Below are positions 53,367-62,618 of a stretch of 64,000 bases of DNA, piece after piece. Location of the stretch: the NCBI RefSeq assembly GCF_004886325.1, contig NZ_QXFN01000005.1:434001-498000 (forward strand), given 5' to 3'. Made by a program: the position numbers and the translations under genes. Origin of the DNA: Cellulomonas telluris (GTDB taxonomy: Bacteria; Actinomycetota; Actinomycetes; Actinomycetales; Cellulomonadaceae). A model generated the notes under the pieces. The model worked only from the letters and a program-made list of their open reading frames with translations. It ran no database searches and had not been told where the DNA came from. Each line of letters begins with the position of its first letter. Positions within the stretch are counted from its first letter, which is position 1.

Positions 53367-54449
53367 TCAGGGCACGCGTGCCGTCCAGGCCGGGTCGGTG
53401 AACTTCGTCGCGACGAGCTCGCGGGCGCGCTCGAGCTCCTCCGGCCGCACGGCGCCGTCCACGAGGCGGTACCGGGAGCGGAAGTGCTCGACGAACGCGT
53501 CGATGACCTGCTCCCGCGGCATCCGGGTCTGGGAGCGCACCGGGTCGACCCGCTTGTTCGCCGAGCGGGTGCCCTTGTCGGACAGCTTCTCGCGGCCGAT
53601 CCGCAGCACCTGGAGCATCTTGTCCGCGTCGATGTCGTAGGACATCGTCACGTGGTGCAGCACGGCGCCGCCGCCGCTCGCCAGGCGCTTCTGCGCGGAC
53701 CCGGCGAGCTTGCCCGCCGGCGACGAGATGTCGTTCAGCCCCGTGGTCGTCGCGTGCACGCCCACGTCCGCGAGCGCGCCCAGCACCCACTGGTTGAGGA
53801 ACGTGTACGAGTCCTCGAAGGACATGCCGTCGACCAGCGACGGCGGCACCACGAGCGAGAACGTGATGCAGTTGCCGGCCTCCATGAACATGGCCCCGCC
53901 GCCGCTGACGCGCCGCACGACCGTGACGCCGTACCGGGCGGCGGCCTCCTGGTCGACCTCGTTGGCCAGCGACTGGAACGAGCCGATGATGACGGCCGGC
54001 TCCTCCCACTCCCAGAAGCGCAGCGTCGGGCCGCGGCGGCCGGCGGCGAGCTCCTCCGTGAGGACCTGGTCGAGCGCGGTGTGCATGGCGGGCGGCATCA
54101 CGCCGGGGTCGAGCAGCGTGAACTCGTGGTCGGCCCAGGCGGTCGACAGCCCGAGGGCACGGCGCACCGCCACGGCGACCGCGCGCGTGTCGAAGCCGAC
54201 CATGGCGACCGGACCGGCGATCCGGCCCTGGTCCTCGGCGAGGACGAGGGCCTCGTCGAGCACCTGCGTCAGGGAGCCGACCGACGCGTCCCCGGCGACG
54301 CCCTCGAGCGCCCCGCCCAGCACCTCGAGCGCCTCGTCCGGCTCGAGGAAGAAGTCGCCGGACAGCCGCACGTCCCGCAGCCGTCCGTCGCGGACGTCGA
54401 GGTCGACCACCACGAGCTTGCCGTCGGGCACCTTGTACTCACCGTGCAC
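53367..54449 (-). CDS. lplA: Lipoate-protein ligase A family protein
   Basis: 360 aa. The first about 95 residues (KLVVVDLDVRDGRLRDVRLSGDFFLEPDEALEV) resemble the accessory domain that follows the catalytic one in E. coli LplA, here placed N-terminally. The catalytic part has VRRVSGGGAMFMEAGN (lipoate-binding RRxSGGG) and GKLAGSAQKR with the catalytic Lys, then a C-terminal helical segment. It attaches lipoyl groups to E2 proteins or the glycine-cleavage H protein. Confidence 0.85.
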   Translation of the reverse strand: MHGEYKVPDGKLVVVDLDVRDGRLRDVRLSGDFFLEPDEALEVLGGALEGVAGDASVGSLTQVLDEALVLAEDQGRIAGPVAMVGFDTRAVAVAVRRALGLSTAWADHEFTLLDPGVMPPAMHTALDQVLTEELAAGRRGPTLRFWEWEEPAVIIGSFQSLANEVDQEAAARYGVTVVRRVSGGGAMFMEAGNCITFSLVVPPSLVDGMSFEDSYTFLNQWVLGALADVGVHATTTGLNDISSPAGKLAGSAQKRLASGGGAVLHHVTMSYDIDADKMLQVLRIGREKLSDKGTRSANKRVDPVRSQTRMPREQVIDAFVEHFRSRYRLVDGAVRPEELERARELVATKFTDPAWTARVP

Positions 54450-54508
54450 GCGTCCACCCTAGGCCGCGTCGAGCGCGTGGACGGGGCCCGCGCGGTGCCG
54501 CCGGGCCG

Positions 54509-55348
54509 TCAGGACAGGGAGCGCACCGCCGCCAGGGCGCGCTCCTCGACCGCGCCGGCCAGCTGGTCCGTCGCGCCGAGCACCTCGCTCGCGCGCTCCC
54601 GCGCGCCGGGGTCACGGGCGGTGGCGGACCACGTGACGATGGCGTTGCCGACGAGGGTGTGCCCGACGTACCGCGCCCGCGGCTCGCTGTCGCCGTCCTG
54701 CACGCGCACCTCCTGCACGATCGCGGGGAGCACGCCCTGCCCCTCGATCGCCGGCTGGGTCACCCACCGCACCTCGCCGCCCGCGGCGTCGTGCACGGTG
54801 AAGGTCGGGCACTGGTCGGCGGTCGTCACGAGCGCGGCGAACGCCGCGCGGGCGGCGGCGGGGTCCGGCAGCACGACGACGTCCTGCGCGACCTGCACCT
54901 CCTCGTTCCCCCAGGCCAGCGCGTCGTGCGCGACCGGTGGCGCGGCGACGACCGTGACGGCCGCGGTGCACTCCGCCGGGTCGACGGCACCTCCGGTCGG
55001 CAGTCCCCACGGCGTCACGCCGGGAGCCAGGCCCTGGGTCACGCCCGCCTCCGCCGCCGGCACGGCGTCCTCCACGTCGCCGCGGGTCAGCAGCAGCGTG
55101 CCGATGGTGGCGGCGTCGAAGACGGCGTCCGCGCCGGGCGGCGCCAGGGGCGACGCGGCCGGCGTCGTCGGGGCCACGGACGTCGGGGTCGGAGTCGGCA
55201 CCGGGCCGGTCGAGGTCACGGACGGGGACGGCGACGGGCTCGTGCCGTCCCCCCAGGGCCGCACCACCGCCAGCACGACGACGAGCGCCAGCACGCCGAG
55301 CACCCAGGGCCACCACGGGCGACCGCGTTGCTCGTCCCTGCCGGGCAC
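54509..55348 (-). CDS. Membrane-anchored extracellular protein (PknH-like sensor domain)
   Basis: 279 aa. One helix near the start (about 13-29, WVLGVLALVVVLAVVRP), a Ser/Pro/Thr-rich spacer (about 35-66), then an extracellular domain. The two Cys in PAECTAAV and TADQCPTF are spaced as in the PknH_C-type sensor domain of actinobacterial lipoproteins and kinases. No kinase is attached. Confidence 0.65.
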   Translation of the reverse strand: MPGRDEQRGRPWWPWVLGVLALVVVLAVVRPWGDGTSPSPSPSVTSTGPVPTPTPTSVAPTTPAASPLAPPGADAVFDAATIGTLLLTRGDVEDAVPAAEAGVTQGLAPGVTPWGLPTGGAVDPAECTAAVTVVAAPPVAHDALAWGNEEVQVAQDVVVLPDPAAARAAFAALVTTADQCPTFTVHDAAGGEVRWVTQPAIEGQGVLPAIVQEVRVQDGDSEPRARYVGHTLVGNAIVTWSATARDPGARERASEVLGATDQLAGAVEERALAAVRSLS

Positions 55349-55431
55349 GGGCCCTCCTTCCGGGTCGCGGGGCCCGCCGCGGGGCCACCCCCGAGGCTAG
55401 GACCTCCCGCGGACGCCCGCTCGGGTGTCGG

Positions 55432-57045
55432 TCACCGGGGTGCGACGCCGTGGTGGCGCAGACCCCAGATGGCCGAGTCGGTGAGCGCCTCCCACGACGC
55501 CTCGATGATGTTCGGGCCGACGCCCACCGTGCTCCACGACGTGTGGCCGTCGGTCGTCTCGATGAGCACCCGGGTCACCGCGTCGGTGCCGTGGCTCTGG
55601 TCGAGGATGCGCACCTTGAAGTCGATCAGCTCGAACGTCTCGAGCTCCGGGTACACGCGCACGAGCGCCGCGCGCAGGGCCTGGTCGAGCGCGTTGACGG
55701 GGCCGTTGCCCTCGCCGATCGCGACGATCCGCTCCCCGCCCGCGTGCAGCTTGACGGTGGCCTCCGCGGTCGCCGGGGTGCCGCGCCCGCCGTTGCGCTC
55801 CACGATCGTGCGCCAGGACTCGACCCGGAAGTACGCGGGCCGCGAGCCCTCCAGCTCCTCGACGAGCAGGAGCTCGAAGGACGCGTCGGCGGCCTCGAAC
55901 GTGTAGCCGTTCGCCTCCGAGTCCTTCACCCGGGCCGTGACGCGGCTGAGCACGTCGGGGTGCGCGGCGAGCTCGATGCCGAGCTGGCGGCCCTTGAGCT
56001 CGATCGACGCCCGTCCCGCCATGTCCGACACGAGCATGCGCATGTCGTTGCCCACCAGGGCCGGGTCGGTGTGCTGGTAGAGATCCGGGTCGACCTTGAT
56101 CGCCGACGCGTGGAGCCCCGCCTTGTGCGCGAACGCGCTGGCACCGACGTAGGGCTGGCGCGCGAACGGGGAGATGTTCGTGATCTCGCTGATCGCGTGC
56201 GCGATGCGCGTGAGCTCGGTGAGGCCGCCCGCCCCGCCCTCGCCCCGCTCCAGCACGGCACGTCCGCGCTTGAGCTCGAGGTTCGCGACGACCGCGAGCA
56301 GGTCCGCGTTGCCGGTGCGCTCGCCGTACCCGTTCACGGTGCCCTGCACGTGCGTGCAGCCCGCGTCCACCGCGGCGATCGTGTTGGCGACCGCGCAGCC
56401 GGAGTCGTTGTGCGCGTGCATCCCGAGCACCGCGTCCGTGCCGACGGCGGCGCGCACGTCCAGCACGACCTCCCGCACGAGGTCCGGCAGCATCCCGCCG
56501 TTGGTGTCGCAGAGCGCCACGACCTCCGCGCCCGCCTCGAACGCCGCCAGGACGGCCGCGCGGCTGTAGGCGGCGTCGAACGCGAACCCGTCGAAGAAGT
56601 GCTCGGCGTCGACGAACACGCGCCGGCCCTCGCGGCGCAGGAACGCGACCGTGTCGGCGATCATCGCGAGGTTCTCCTCGCCGGTCGTGCGCAGCGCGCG
56701 CTCGGCGTGCCGCAGGTCGCTCTTCGCCACGAGCGTGACCACGGGCGCCTCGGAGTCGAGCAGCGCGCGGACCTGCGGGTCGTCGGCGGCCCGTGTGCCG
56801 GCCTTGCGGGTGGCGCCGAAGGCAGCGAGCTCGGCGTTGCGCAGGTCGAGCTCCTTCGCCGCGCGCTTGAAGAACTCGGTGTCCTTCGGCACGGCGCCGG
56901 GCCACCCGCCCTCGATGAAGCCCACACCGAGCTCGTCCAGCAGGGGCGCGATCGCGAGCTTGTCGGCGACCGAGAGGTTGATGCCCTCCTGCTGGGCGCC
57001 GTCGCGCAGGGTCGTGTCGTAGACGTGGAACGAGCGGTCGGTCAC
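55432..57045 (-). CDS. cimA: (R)-citramalate synthase
   Basis: 537 aa. Condenses pyruvate and acetyl-CoA to citramalate, the threonine-independent route to isoleucine. The HMGL-like TIM barrel has VYDTTLRDGAQQEG, metal-binding MHAHNDSGCA and NGYGERTGNADL. Its C-terminal LeuA-type allosteric domain (about 400-530) suggests feedback by isoleucine. Length and the DGAQQEG motif distinguish it from LeuA. GTG start with GGAG 8 nt upstream. Preceded by an attenuator (57075-57160). Confidence 0.9.
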   Translation of the reverse strand: MTDRSFHVYDTTLRDGAQQEGINLSVADKLAIAPLLDELGVGFIEGGWPGAVPKDTEFFKRAAKELDLRNAELAAFGATRKAGTRAADDPQVRALLDSEAPVVTLVAKSDLRHAERALRTTGEENLAMIADTVAFLRREGRRVFVDAEHFFDGFAFDAAYSRAAVLAAFEAGAEVVALCDTNGGMLPDLVREVVLDVRAAVGTDAVLGMHAHNDSGCAVANTIAAVDAGCTHVQGTVNGYGERTGNADLLAVVANLELKRGRAVLERGEGGAGGLTELTRIAHAISEITNISPFARQPYVGASAFAHKAGLHASAIKVDPDLYQHTDPALVGNDMRMLVSDMAGRASIELKGRQLGIELAAHPDVLSRVTARVKDSEANGYTFEAADASFELLLVEELEGSRPAYFRVESWRTIVERNGGRGTPATAEATVKLHAGGERIVAIGEGNGPVNALDQALRAALVRVYPELETFELIDFKVRILDQSHGTDAVTRVLIETTDGHTSWSTVGVGPNIIEASWEALTDSAIWGLRHHGVAPR

Positions 57046-57074
57046 GAGAAGCTCCTCGGGCGTGCGGACGGACC

Positions 57075-57131
57075 AACAAAAAGACCCCCCGGGATGCGGG
57101 AGGTCTGCGCGTCGGCCGGGGGCCGACGCGC
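57075..57131 (-). promoter_or_regulatory. Attenuator RNA of cimA: pause hairpin plus intrinsic terminator
   Basis: Read on the minus strand: an 11-bp perfect stem with CCC loop (57131-57121 / 57117-57107), then a terminator stem AGACCTCCCG / CGGGGGGTCT (57106-57097 / 57091-57082) followed by TTTTTGTT. CCCCCGG in the first hairpin can instead pair with CCGGGGG of the terminator arm, giving an antiterminator. Confidence 0.7.
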
Positions 57132-57160
57132 TACACGATGGCGATCGTGAAGCGGGTCAC
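57131..57160 (-). CDS. Leader peptide MTRFTIAIV of the cimA attenuator
   Basis: 9 codons from GTG to TAG: Met-Thr-Arg-Phe-Thr-Ile-Ala-Ile-Val. The final TIAIV holds two Ile, one Val and Thr, the amino acids whose supply cimA serves. The stop codon G is the first base of the pause hairpin. The GTG sits 7 nt after a CACCAT box, possibly leaderless. Confidence 0.65.
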   Translation of the reverse strand: MTRFTIAIV

Positions 57161-57334
57161 AGGGGCGATGGTGGCACACGGCCCGGCGCGACGGGGCACG
57201 GTCCACCATCCGGACCCGCTGTCCGCGCCCGGGCGCGCCCCGGCGCCTGTGCAGACCGTGCCGAACCGGACACCGGGGGCTAGCGTGTGCTCCGCCGCGG
57301 CCGGGCACGGGCGCGCGCGAGACAGGAGACGGCC

Positions 57335-57853
57335 ATGTCGCACCCCACCCCCACCGACGACGCGGCCCCCGGCGCCCACGTACCGCCGGCGGTGCCGCCG
57401 GCCGTCCCCCGGGACGGCGTGACCGGCACGCGCGCCGTCCCGCGGCTCACCGTCGAGACCTCGCGGTTCTGGGCCGGCGCCGCGGCGACGGCCCTCGTCG
57501 CGGGCCTCGTCGGTGCCGTCGGGGTCCTGCTGCTCGAGCGGGTCCTGGGTGTGGACCTGCGGCCGGACGGCGGTGGCTCGGCGATGGCCCCCACCGTGCT
57601 CGGGTCCGCGCTCGCCGCGCTCGCCGCGGCCGCCCTGCTGCACGCGCTCGTCGTCAGCACCCCGCGGCCACGCGCGTTCTTCGGGTGGATCCTCGCGCTC
57701 GCGACGCTCGTCGCGACGCTCCTGCCGCTCACCGGTCCCGACGACCGCGGGTCCGGGATCGCGACGGGCGTCCTGCACCTGCTCGTCGGCATCGCGACCT
57801 GGTCGCTGCTCACCGGCGTCCTCGGCTGGACCGTGCGCCGCGTCGTCGGCTGA
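57335..57853 (+). CDS. DUF6069-type membrane protein
   Basis: 172 aa. Pro/Ala-rich head (1-40), then four helices (about 45-67, 82-104, 109-128, 139-160). Start has AGGAGAC 4 nt upstream and a TAGCGT box about 48 nt upstream. Function unknown; the short, four-helix type is common in actinobacteria. Confidence 0.72.
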   Translation: MSHPTPTDDAAPGAHVPPAVPPAVPRDGVTGTRAVPRLTVETSRFWAGAAATALVAGLVGAVGVLLLERVLGVDLRPDGGGSAMAPTVLGSALAALAAAALLHALVVSTPRPRAFFGWILALATLVATLLPLTGPDDRGSGIATGVLHLLVGIATWSLLTGVLGWTVRRVVG

Positions 57854-57867
57854 CCACGGCCTCGGTC

Positions 57868-57903
57868 GACGGCGGCGGCCCGGTGCTCCGGGCCGCCGCC
57901 GTC
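57868..57903. terminator. Bidirectional terminator hairpin
   Basis: 16-bp perfect stem GACGGCGGCGGCCCGG and its complement with a TGCT loop, between the convergent DUF6069 and ilvE genes. Confidence 0.85.
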
Positions 57904-57907
57904 GGTG

Positions 57908-59017
57908 TCAGACGAGGCGCGTCATCCACCCGTGCCGGTCGGCGGCCCGCCCGTACTGGATGTCGGTCAGCTCGGCGCGGATCCGCGTGGTGACCGGCCC
58001 CGCGGTGCCGTCGCCCACGACGAGGTCGAAGTCGTCGCTGGCGAGGCGGCCGATCGGGGTCATCACGGCGGCCGTCCCGCAGGCGAAGACCTCGCGGACG
58101 CTGCCGTCGGCCAGCCCGGCGCGCAGCTCGTCGAGCAGGATCGGCCGCTCGGAGACCTCGTGACCCGCGTCCGCGAGCAGGCGCAGGATGGACGAGCGCG
58201 TGACGCCCTCGAGGATCGTGCCCGAGAGCGGCGGCGTCGCCACCGACCCGTCGGCGTGCACGACCACGACGTTCATGCCGCCGAGCTCCTCGAGCTGGGT
58301 GCCCGTGCGGTCGTCGAGGAAGCAGACCTGCTCGAAGCCCTTCGCGTACGCCTCCTGCTGCGGCAGCAGGCTCGCGGCGTAGTTGCCGCCCGCCTTCGCC
58401 GCGCCGGTGCCGCCGGCGCCCGCGCGGTGGTACTCGCGCGAGACCCAGATCGACACGGGCTTGACGCCCTCGGCGAAGTAGGGGCCCACCGGGGAGGCGA
58501 TGACGAGGAACTCCGCCTCGTGCGACGCGCGGACGCCGAGGAAGGCCTCGGAGGCGTACATGAACGGCCGCAGGTACAGGCTCGTCTCCTCGCCCGTCGG
58601 CACCCACGCGCGGTCCACCTCGACGAGGGCGCGGATCGCGCCGATGAAGTCGGCCTCGGGCAGCTCCGGCAGCGCGAGACGGCGCGCGGACCGCTGGAAG
58701 CGCGCGGCGTTCGCCTCGGGGCGGAAGGTCCAGACCGTGCCGTCGGGGTGCCGGTACGCCTTGAGGCCCTCGAAGATCTCCTGCGCGTAGTGCAGGACCG
58801 CCGTCGCGGGGTCCAGCTGCAGGGGCCCGTACGGCTCGACGCGGTGGTCGCGCCAGCCGGTGGCCTGCGACCAGCTGATGCGCGCCATGTGGTCGGTGAA
58901 GACGGTGCCGAACTTCGGCGTCGCCAGGGCGGCCGCGCGCTCGGCGTCCGGCACGGGGTGCTCGGACGCGTGGATCTGGAACTCGGGCGCGGTCGTGGGG
59001 GTCGCGAGGGTGCTCAT
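57908..59017 (-). CDS. ilvE: Branched-chain amino-acid aminotransferase
   Basis: 369 aa. Last step of Ile/Val/Leu synthesis, class IV PLP aminotransferase. PLP Lys208 is in GTGAAKAGGNYAAS; other motifs are GTVWTFRPEANAARFQRSARRL, YLRPFMYASE, LEELGGMNVVVV and ACGTAAVMTPIG. It lies on the same strand as leuB, which ends 157 bp upstream, and is probably part of the same transcript or has its own promoter in that gap. Confidence 0.95.
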   Translation of the reverse strand: MSTLATPTTAPEFQIHASEHPVPDAERAAALATPKFGTVFTDHMARISWSQATGWRDHRVEPYGPLQLDPATAVLHYAQEIFEGLKAYRHPDGTVWTFRPEANAARFQRSARRLALPELPEADFIGAIRALVEVDRAWVPTGEETSLYLRPFMYASEAFLGVRASHEAEFLVIASPVGPYFAEGVKPVSIWVSREYHRAGAGGTGAAKAGGNYAASLLPQQEAYAKGFEQVCFLDDRTGTQLEELGGMNVVVVHADGSVATPPLSGTILEGVTRSSILRLLADAGHEVSERPILLDELRAGLADGSVREVFACGTAAVMTPIGRLASDDFDLVVGDGTAGPVTTRIRAELTDIQYGRAADRHGWMTRLV

Positions 59018-59174
59018 CGGAAGGCCTTTCACCAGGGTCGACGTCGACGGTACCGGTGCGGACGGCCGGGTGGACAGGTCGCGCGACGCGTGCGGCAGCA
59101 CGGGCGCGGGACCTGCGGGAGAGGACTCGTGGGGCCGGCGCGTGCGCCGTGGCGGAGCGCCCGGGAGGGGCGGG

Positions 59175-60233
59175 TCAGCCGGCGACGCGGGCGGCGAGGT
59201 CCTTGCCCACCTCGGCCGTCGACCGTACTCGCTCGGCGGAGCCGCGCTCCGCGAGGTCGGCCGCGACGGCCTCCTCGACGCGGCGGGCGGCCGCGGACTC
59301 GCCGACGTGGTCGAGCAGGAGCGCGACGGACAGCACGGTCGCCGTCGGGTCCGCCTTGCCCTGGCCCGCGATGTCCGGCGCGGAGCCGTGGACGGGCTCG
59401 AACATGCTCGGCGCCGTGCGGTCGGGGTTGATGTTCGCCGACGCGGCCAGGCCGATGCCGCCGGTGATCGCCGCGGCGAGGTCCGTGAGGATGTCGCCGA
59501 ACAGGTTGTCCGTGACGATCACGTCGAAGCGCGACGGGTTGGTCACGAGGAAGATCGTCGCCGCGTCGACGTGCAGGTAGTCCACCGTCACGTCGGGGAA
59601 CTCGGCGTTGACGGCCTCCACCGTGCGGCGCCACAGGTGCCCGGCGTGCACGAGCACGTTGTGCTTGTGCACGAGCGTGAGCTTCTTGCGCGGACGCGCG
59701 GCGGCGCGTGCGAACGCGTCCCGCACCACACGCTCGACGCCGAAGGCGGTGTTCACGCTGACCTCGTTGGCCACCTCGGCCGGGGTGCCGACGCGGATCG
59801 CGCCGCCGTTGCCCACGTACGGGCCCTCGGTGCCCTCGCGCACCACCACGAAGTCGACCTCGCCGGGGTTCGCCAGCGGGCTCGTCACGCCCGGGTACAG
59901 ACGCCCCGGGCGCAGGTTCACGTAGTGGTCGAGCGCGAACCGGAGCTTGAGCAGCAGACCGCGCTCCAGCACGCCGGACGGGACGCTCGGGTCCCCGATC
60001 GCGCCGAGCAGGATGGCGTCGTGCCCGCGGATCGCCTCGAGGTCGGCGTCCGTGAGGGTCTCCCCCGTCGCGTGCCAGCGGCGCGCGCCCAGGTCGAAGT
60101 CCGTCGTCGTCAGGCGGGGCCCGGCGGAGCCGAGCGCGGCCTCGAGCACGAGCAGACCCTGCTCGACGACCTCGGTGCCGATGCCGTCCCCGGCGACGAC
60201 GGCGAGGTCCAGGGTGCGCGTGCTGTCCGACAT
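59175..60233 (-). CDS. leuB: 3-isopropylmalate dehydrogenase
   Basis: 352 aa. NAD-dependent third enzyme of leucine synthesis. Seen: [46 protein letters not shown], the metal-binding [31 protein letters not shown] and [28 protein letters not shown]. The ATG at 60233 lies 7 nt after TAGGGT, so I prefer it to the GTG 9 nt upstream. Confidence 0.95.
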   Translation of the reverse strand: MSDSTRTLDLAVVAGDGIGTEVVEQGLLVLEAALGSAGPRLTTTDFDLGARRWHATGETLTDADLEAIRGHDAILLGAIGDPSVPSGVLERGLLLKLRFALDHYVNLRPGRLYPGVTSPLANPGEVDFVVVREGTEGPYVGNGGAIRVGTPAEVANEVSVNTAFGVERVVRDAFARAAARPRKKLTLVHKHNVLVHAGHLWRRTVEAVNAEFPDVTVDYLHVDAATIFLVTNPSRFDVIVTDNLFGDILTDLAAAITGGIGLAASANINPDRTAPSMFEPVHGSAPDIAGQGKADPTATVLSVALLLDHVGESAAARRVEEAVAADLAERGSAERVRSTAEVGKDLAARVAG

Positions 60234-60240
60234 GGTCGCC

Positions 60241-60246
60241 ACCCTA
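60241..60246 (-). promoter_or_regulatory. -10 box (TAGGGT) of leaderless leuB
   Basis: Minus-strand TAGGGT ends 7 nt before the leuB ATG. Confidence 0.5.
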
Positions 60247-60311
60247 CGACCGTCCTGCCTGTCGGACCGCCACTTTCCACGTCGTGGACAGCGGCGGCCC
60301 GACCTGCGGGG

Positions 60312-60857
60312 TCAGTCGACCGCGGGGGCGGGCCCGTCGGTCGGGTAGACGAGCTCGAACCGCTCCAGAACGACGTCGCCCACGACCTCGCCGGTCATGC
60401 CGGCGTTGAGGGACCGCCACCGCTCGACGGCGGCGTCGTCCGCCCTCGTGCCGAGCTCGGCTCCGGCGTGCGCGGCCGGCACGTCGTGCGCGTCGACCAC
60501 CTCGACCGCCGTCACCCGCACGAGCGCCCGAGGCTGCCGCGACCCGTCGAGGACGATGCCGACGTCGCCCACCTCCGGCAGGTCGTCCCCGAACGCGGCC
60601 CGCGGCCCCGACGTCGCCGTCTTGCGACCCGCCAGGACCGCCTCCGCCTCGGCGTCCGCCTCGGCCTGCGTCACGCCGAACGACCACGCGGGCGGCGTCA
60701 CCACGTCGTCCGACTTGTCGCCGACGACGACGGCGAGCCGCCCGAGCCCCAGGTGGCTCTGCGCCGCCTGCCAGAACGCCAGCAGCCCGTCCTCGTCCCG
60801 CACCACGCCGCCGTCGCCGCCGCCGCTCGGCCCGTCCACCACGCTCGATCCGCTCAT
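60312..60857 (-). CDS. ASCH-domain protein
   Basis: 181 aa. FWQAAQSHLGLG...PPAWSFGVTQAEADAEAEAVLAGRKTATSGPRAAF leads into DLPEVGDVGIVLDGSRQPRALVRVTAVEVVDAHDV, the ASCH/PUA-like RNA-binding fold. Possible RNA-binding or nucleotide-hydrolysing role; no known link to its branched-chain neighbours. It sits between ilvC and leuB on the same strand. Confidence 0.85.
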   Translation of the reverse strand: MSGSSVVDGPSGGGDGGVVRDEDGLLAFWQAAQSHLGLGRLAVVVGDKSDDVVTPPAWSFGVTQAEADAEAEAVLAGRKTATSGPRAAFGDDLPEVGDVGIVLDGSRQPRALVRVTAVEVVDAHDVPAAHAGAELGTRADDAAVERWRSLNAGMTGEVVGDVVLERFELVYPTDGPAPAVD

Positions 60858-60950
60858 GGACCCTCCTGTCGCTCGCCGGACATCCTCCCGAAGGTGGCCG
60901 GACCGTGCGACCGGGAGGGGCGGGCCGGCGCCCCGAGGCCGGGAACGACG

Positions 60951-60986
60951 GAGGGCGCCGCCCGGTGGGGACCGGACGACGCCCTC
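60951..60986. terminator. Terminator-like hairpin after ilvC
   Basis: Outer stem GAGGGCG / CGCCCTC and inner stem CCGGT / ACCGG with a GGGG loop, 16-51 nt downstream of the ilvC stop. Confidence 0.6.
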
Positions 60987-61001
60987 GTGGTGGGACGTGG
61001 G

Positions 61002-62604
<1,603 letters not shown>

Positions 62605-62618
62605 CGCAGCGGTTCCTC

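Noticed and set aside
57131-57778. 215-codon minus frame that ends with the leader peptide
   Set aside because: Most of it is antisense to the DUF6069 gene; only the last 10 codons have a regulatory meaning.
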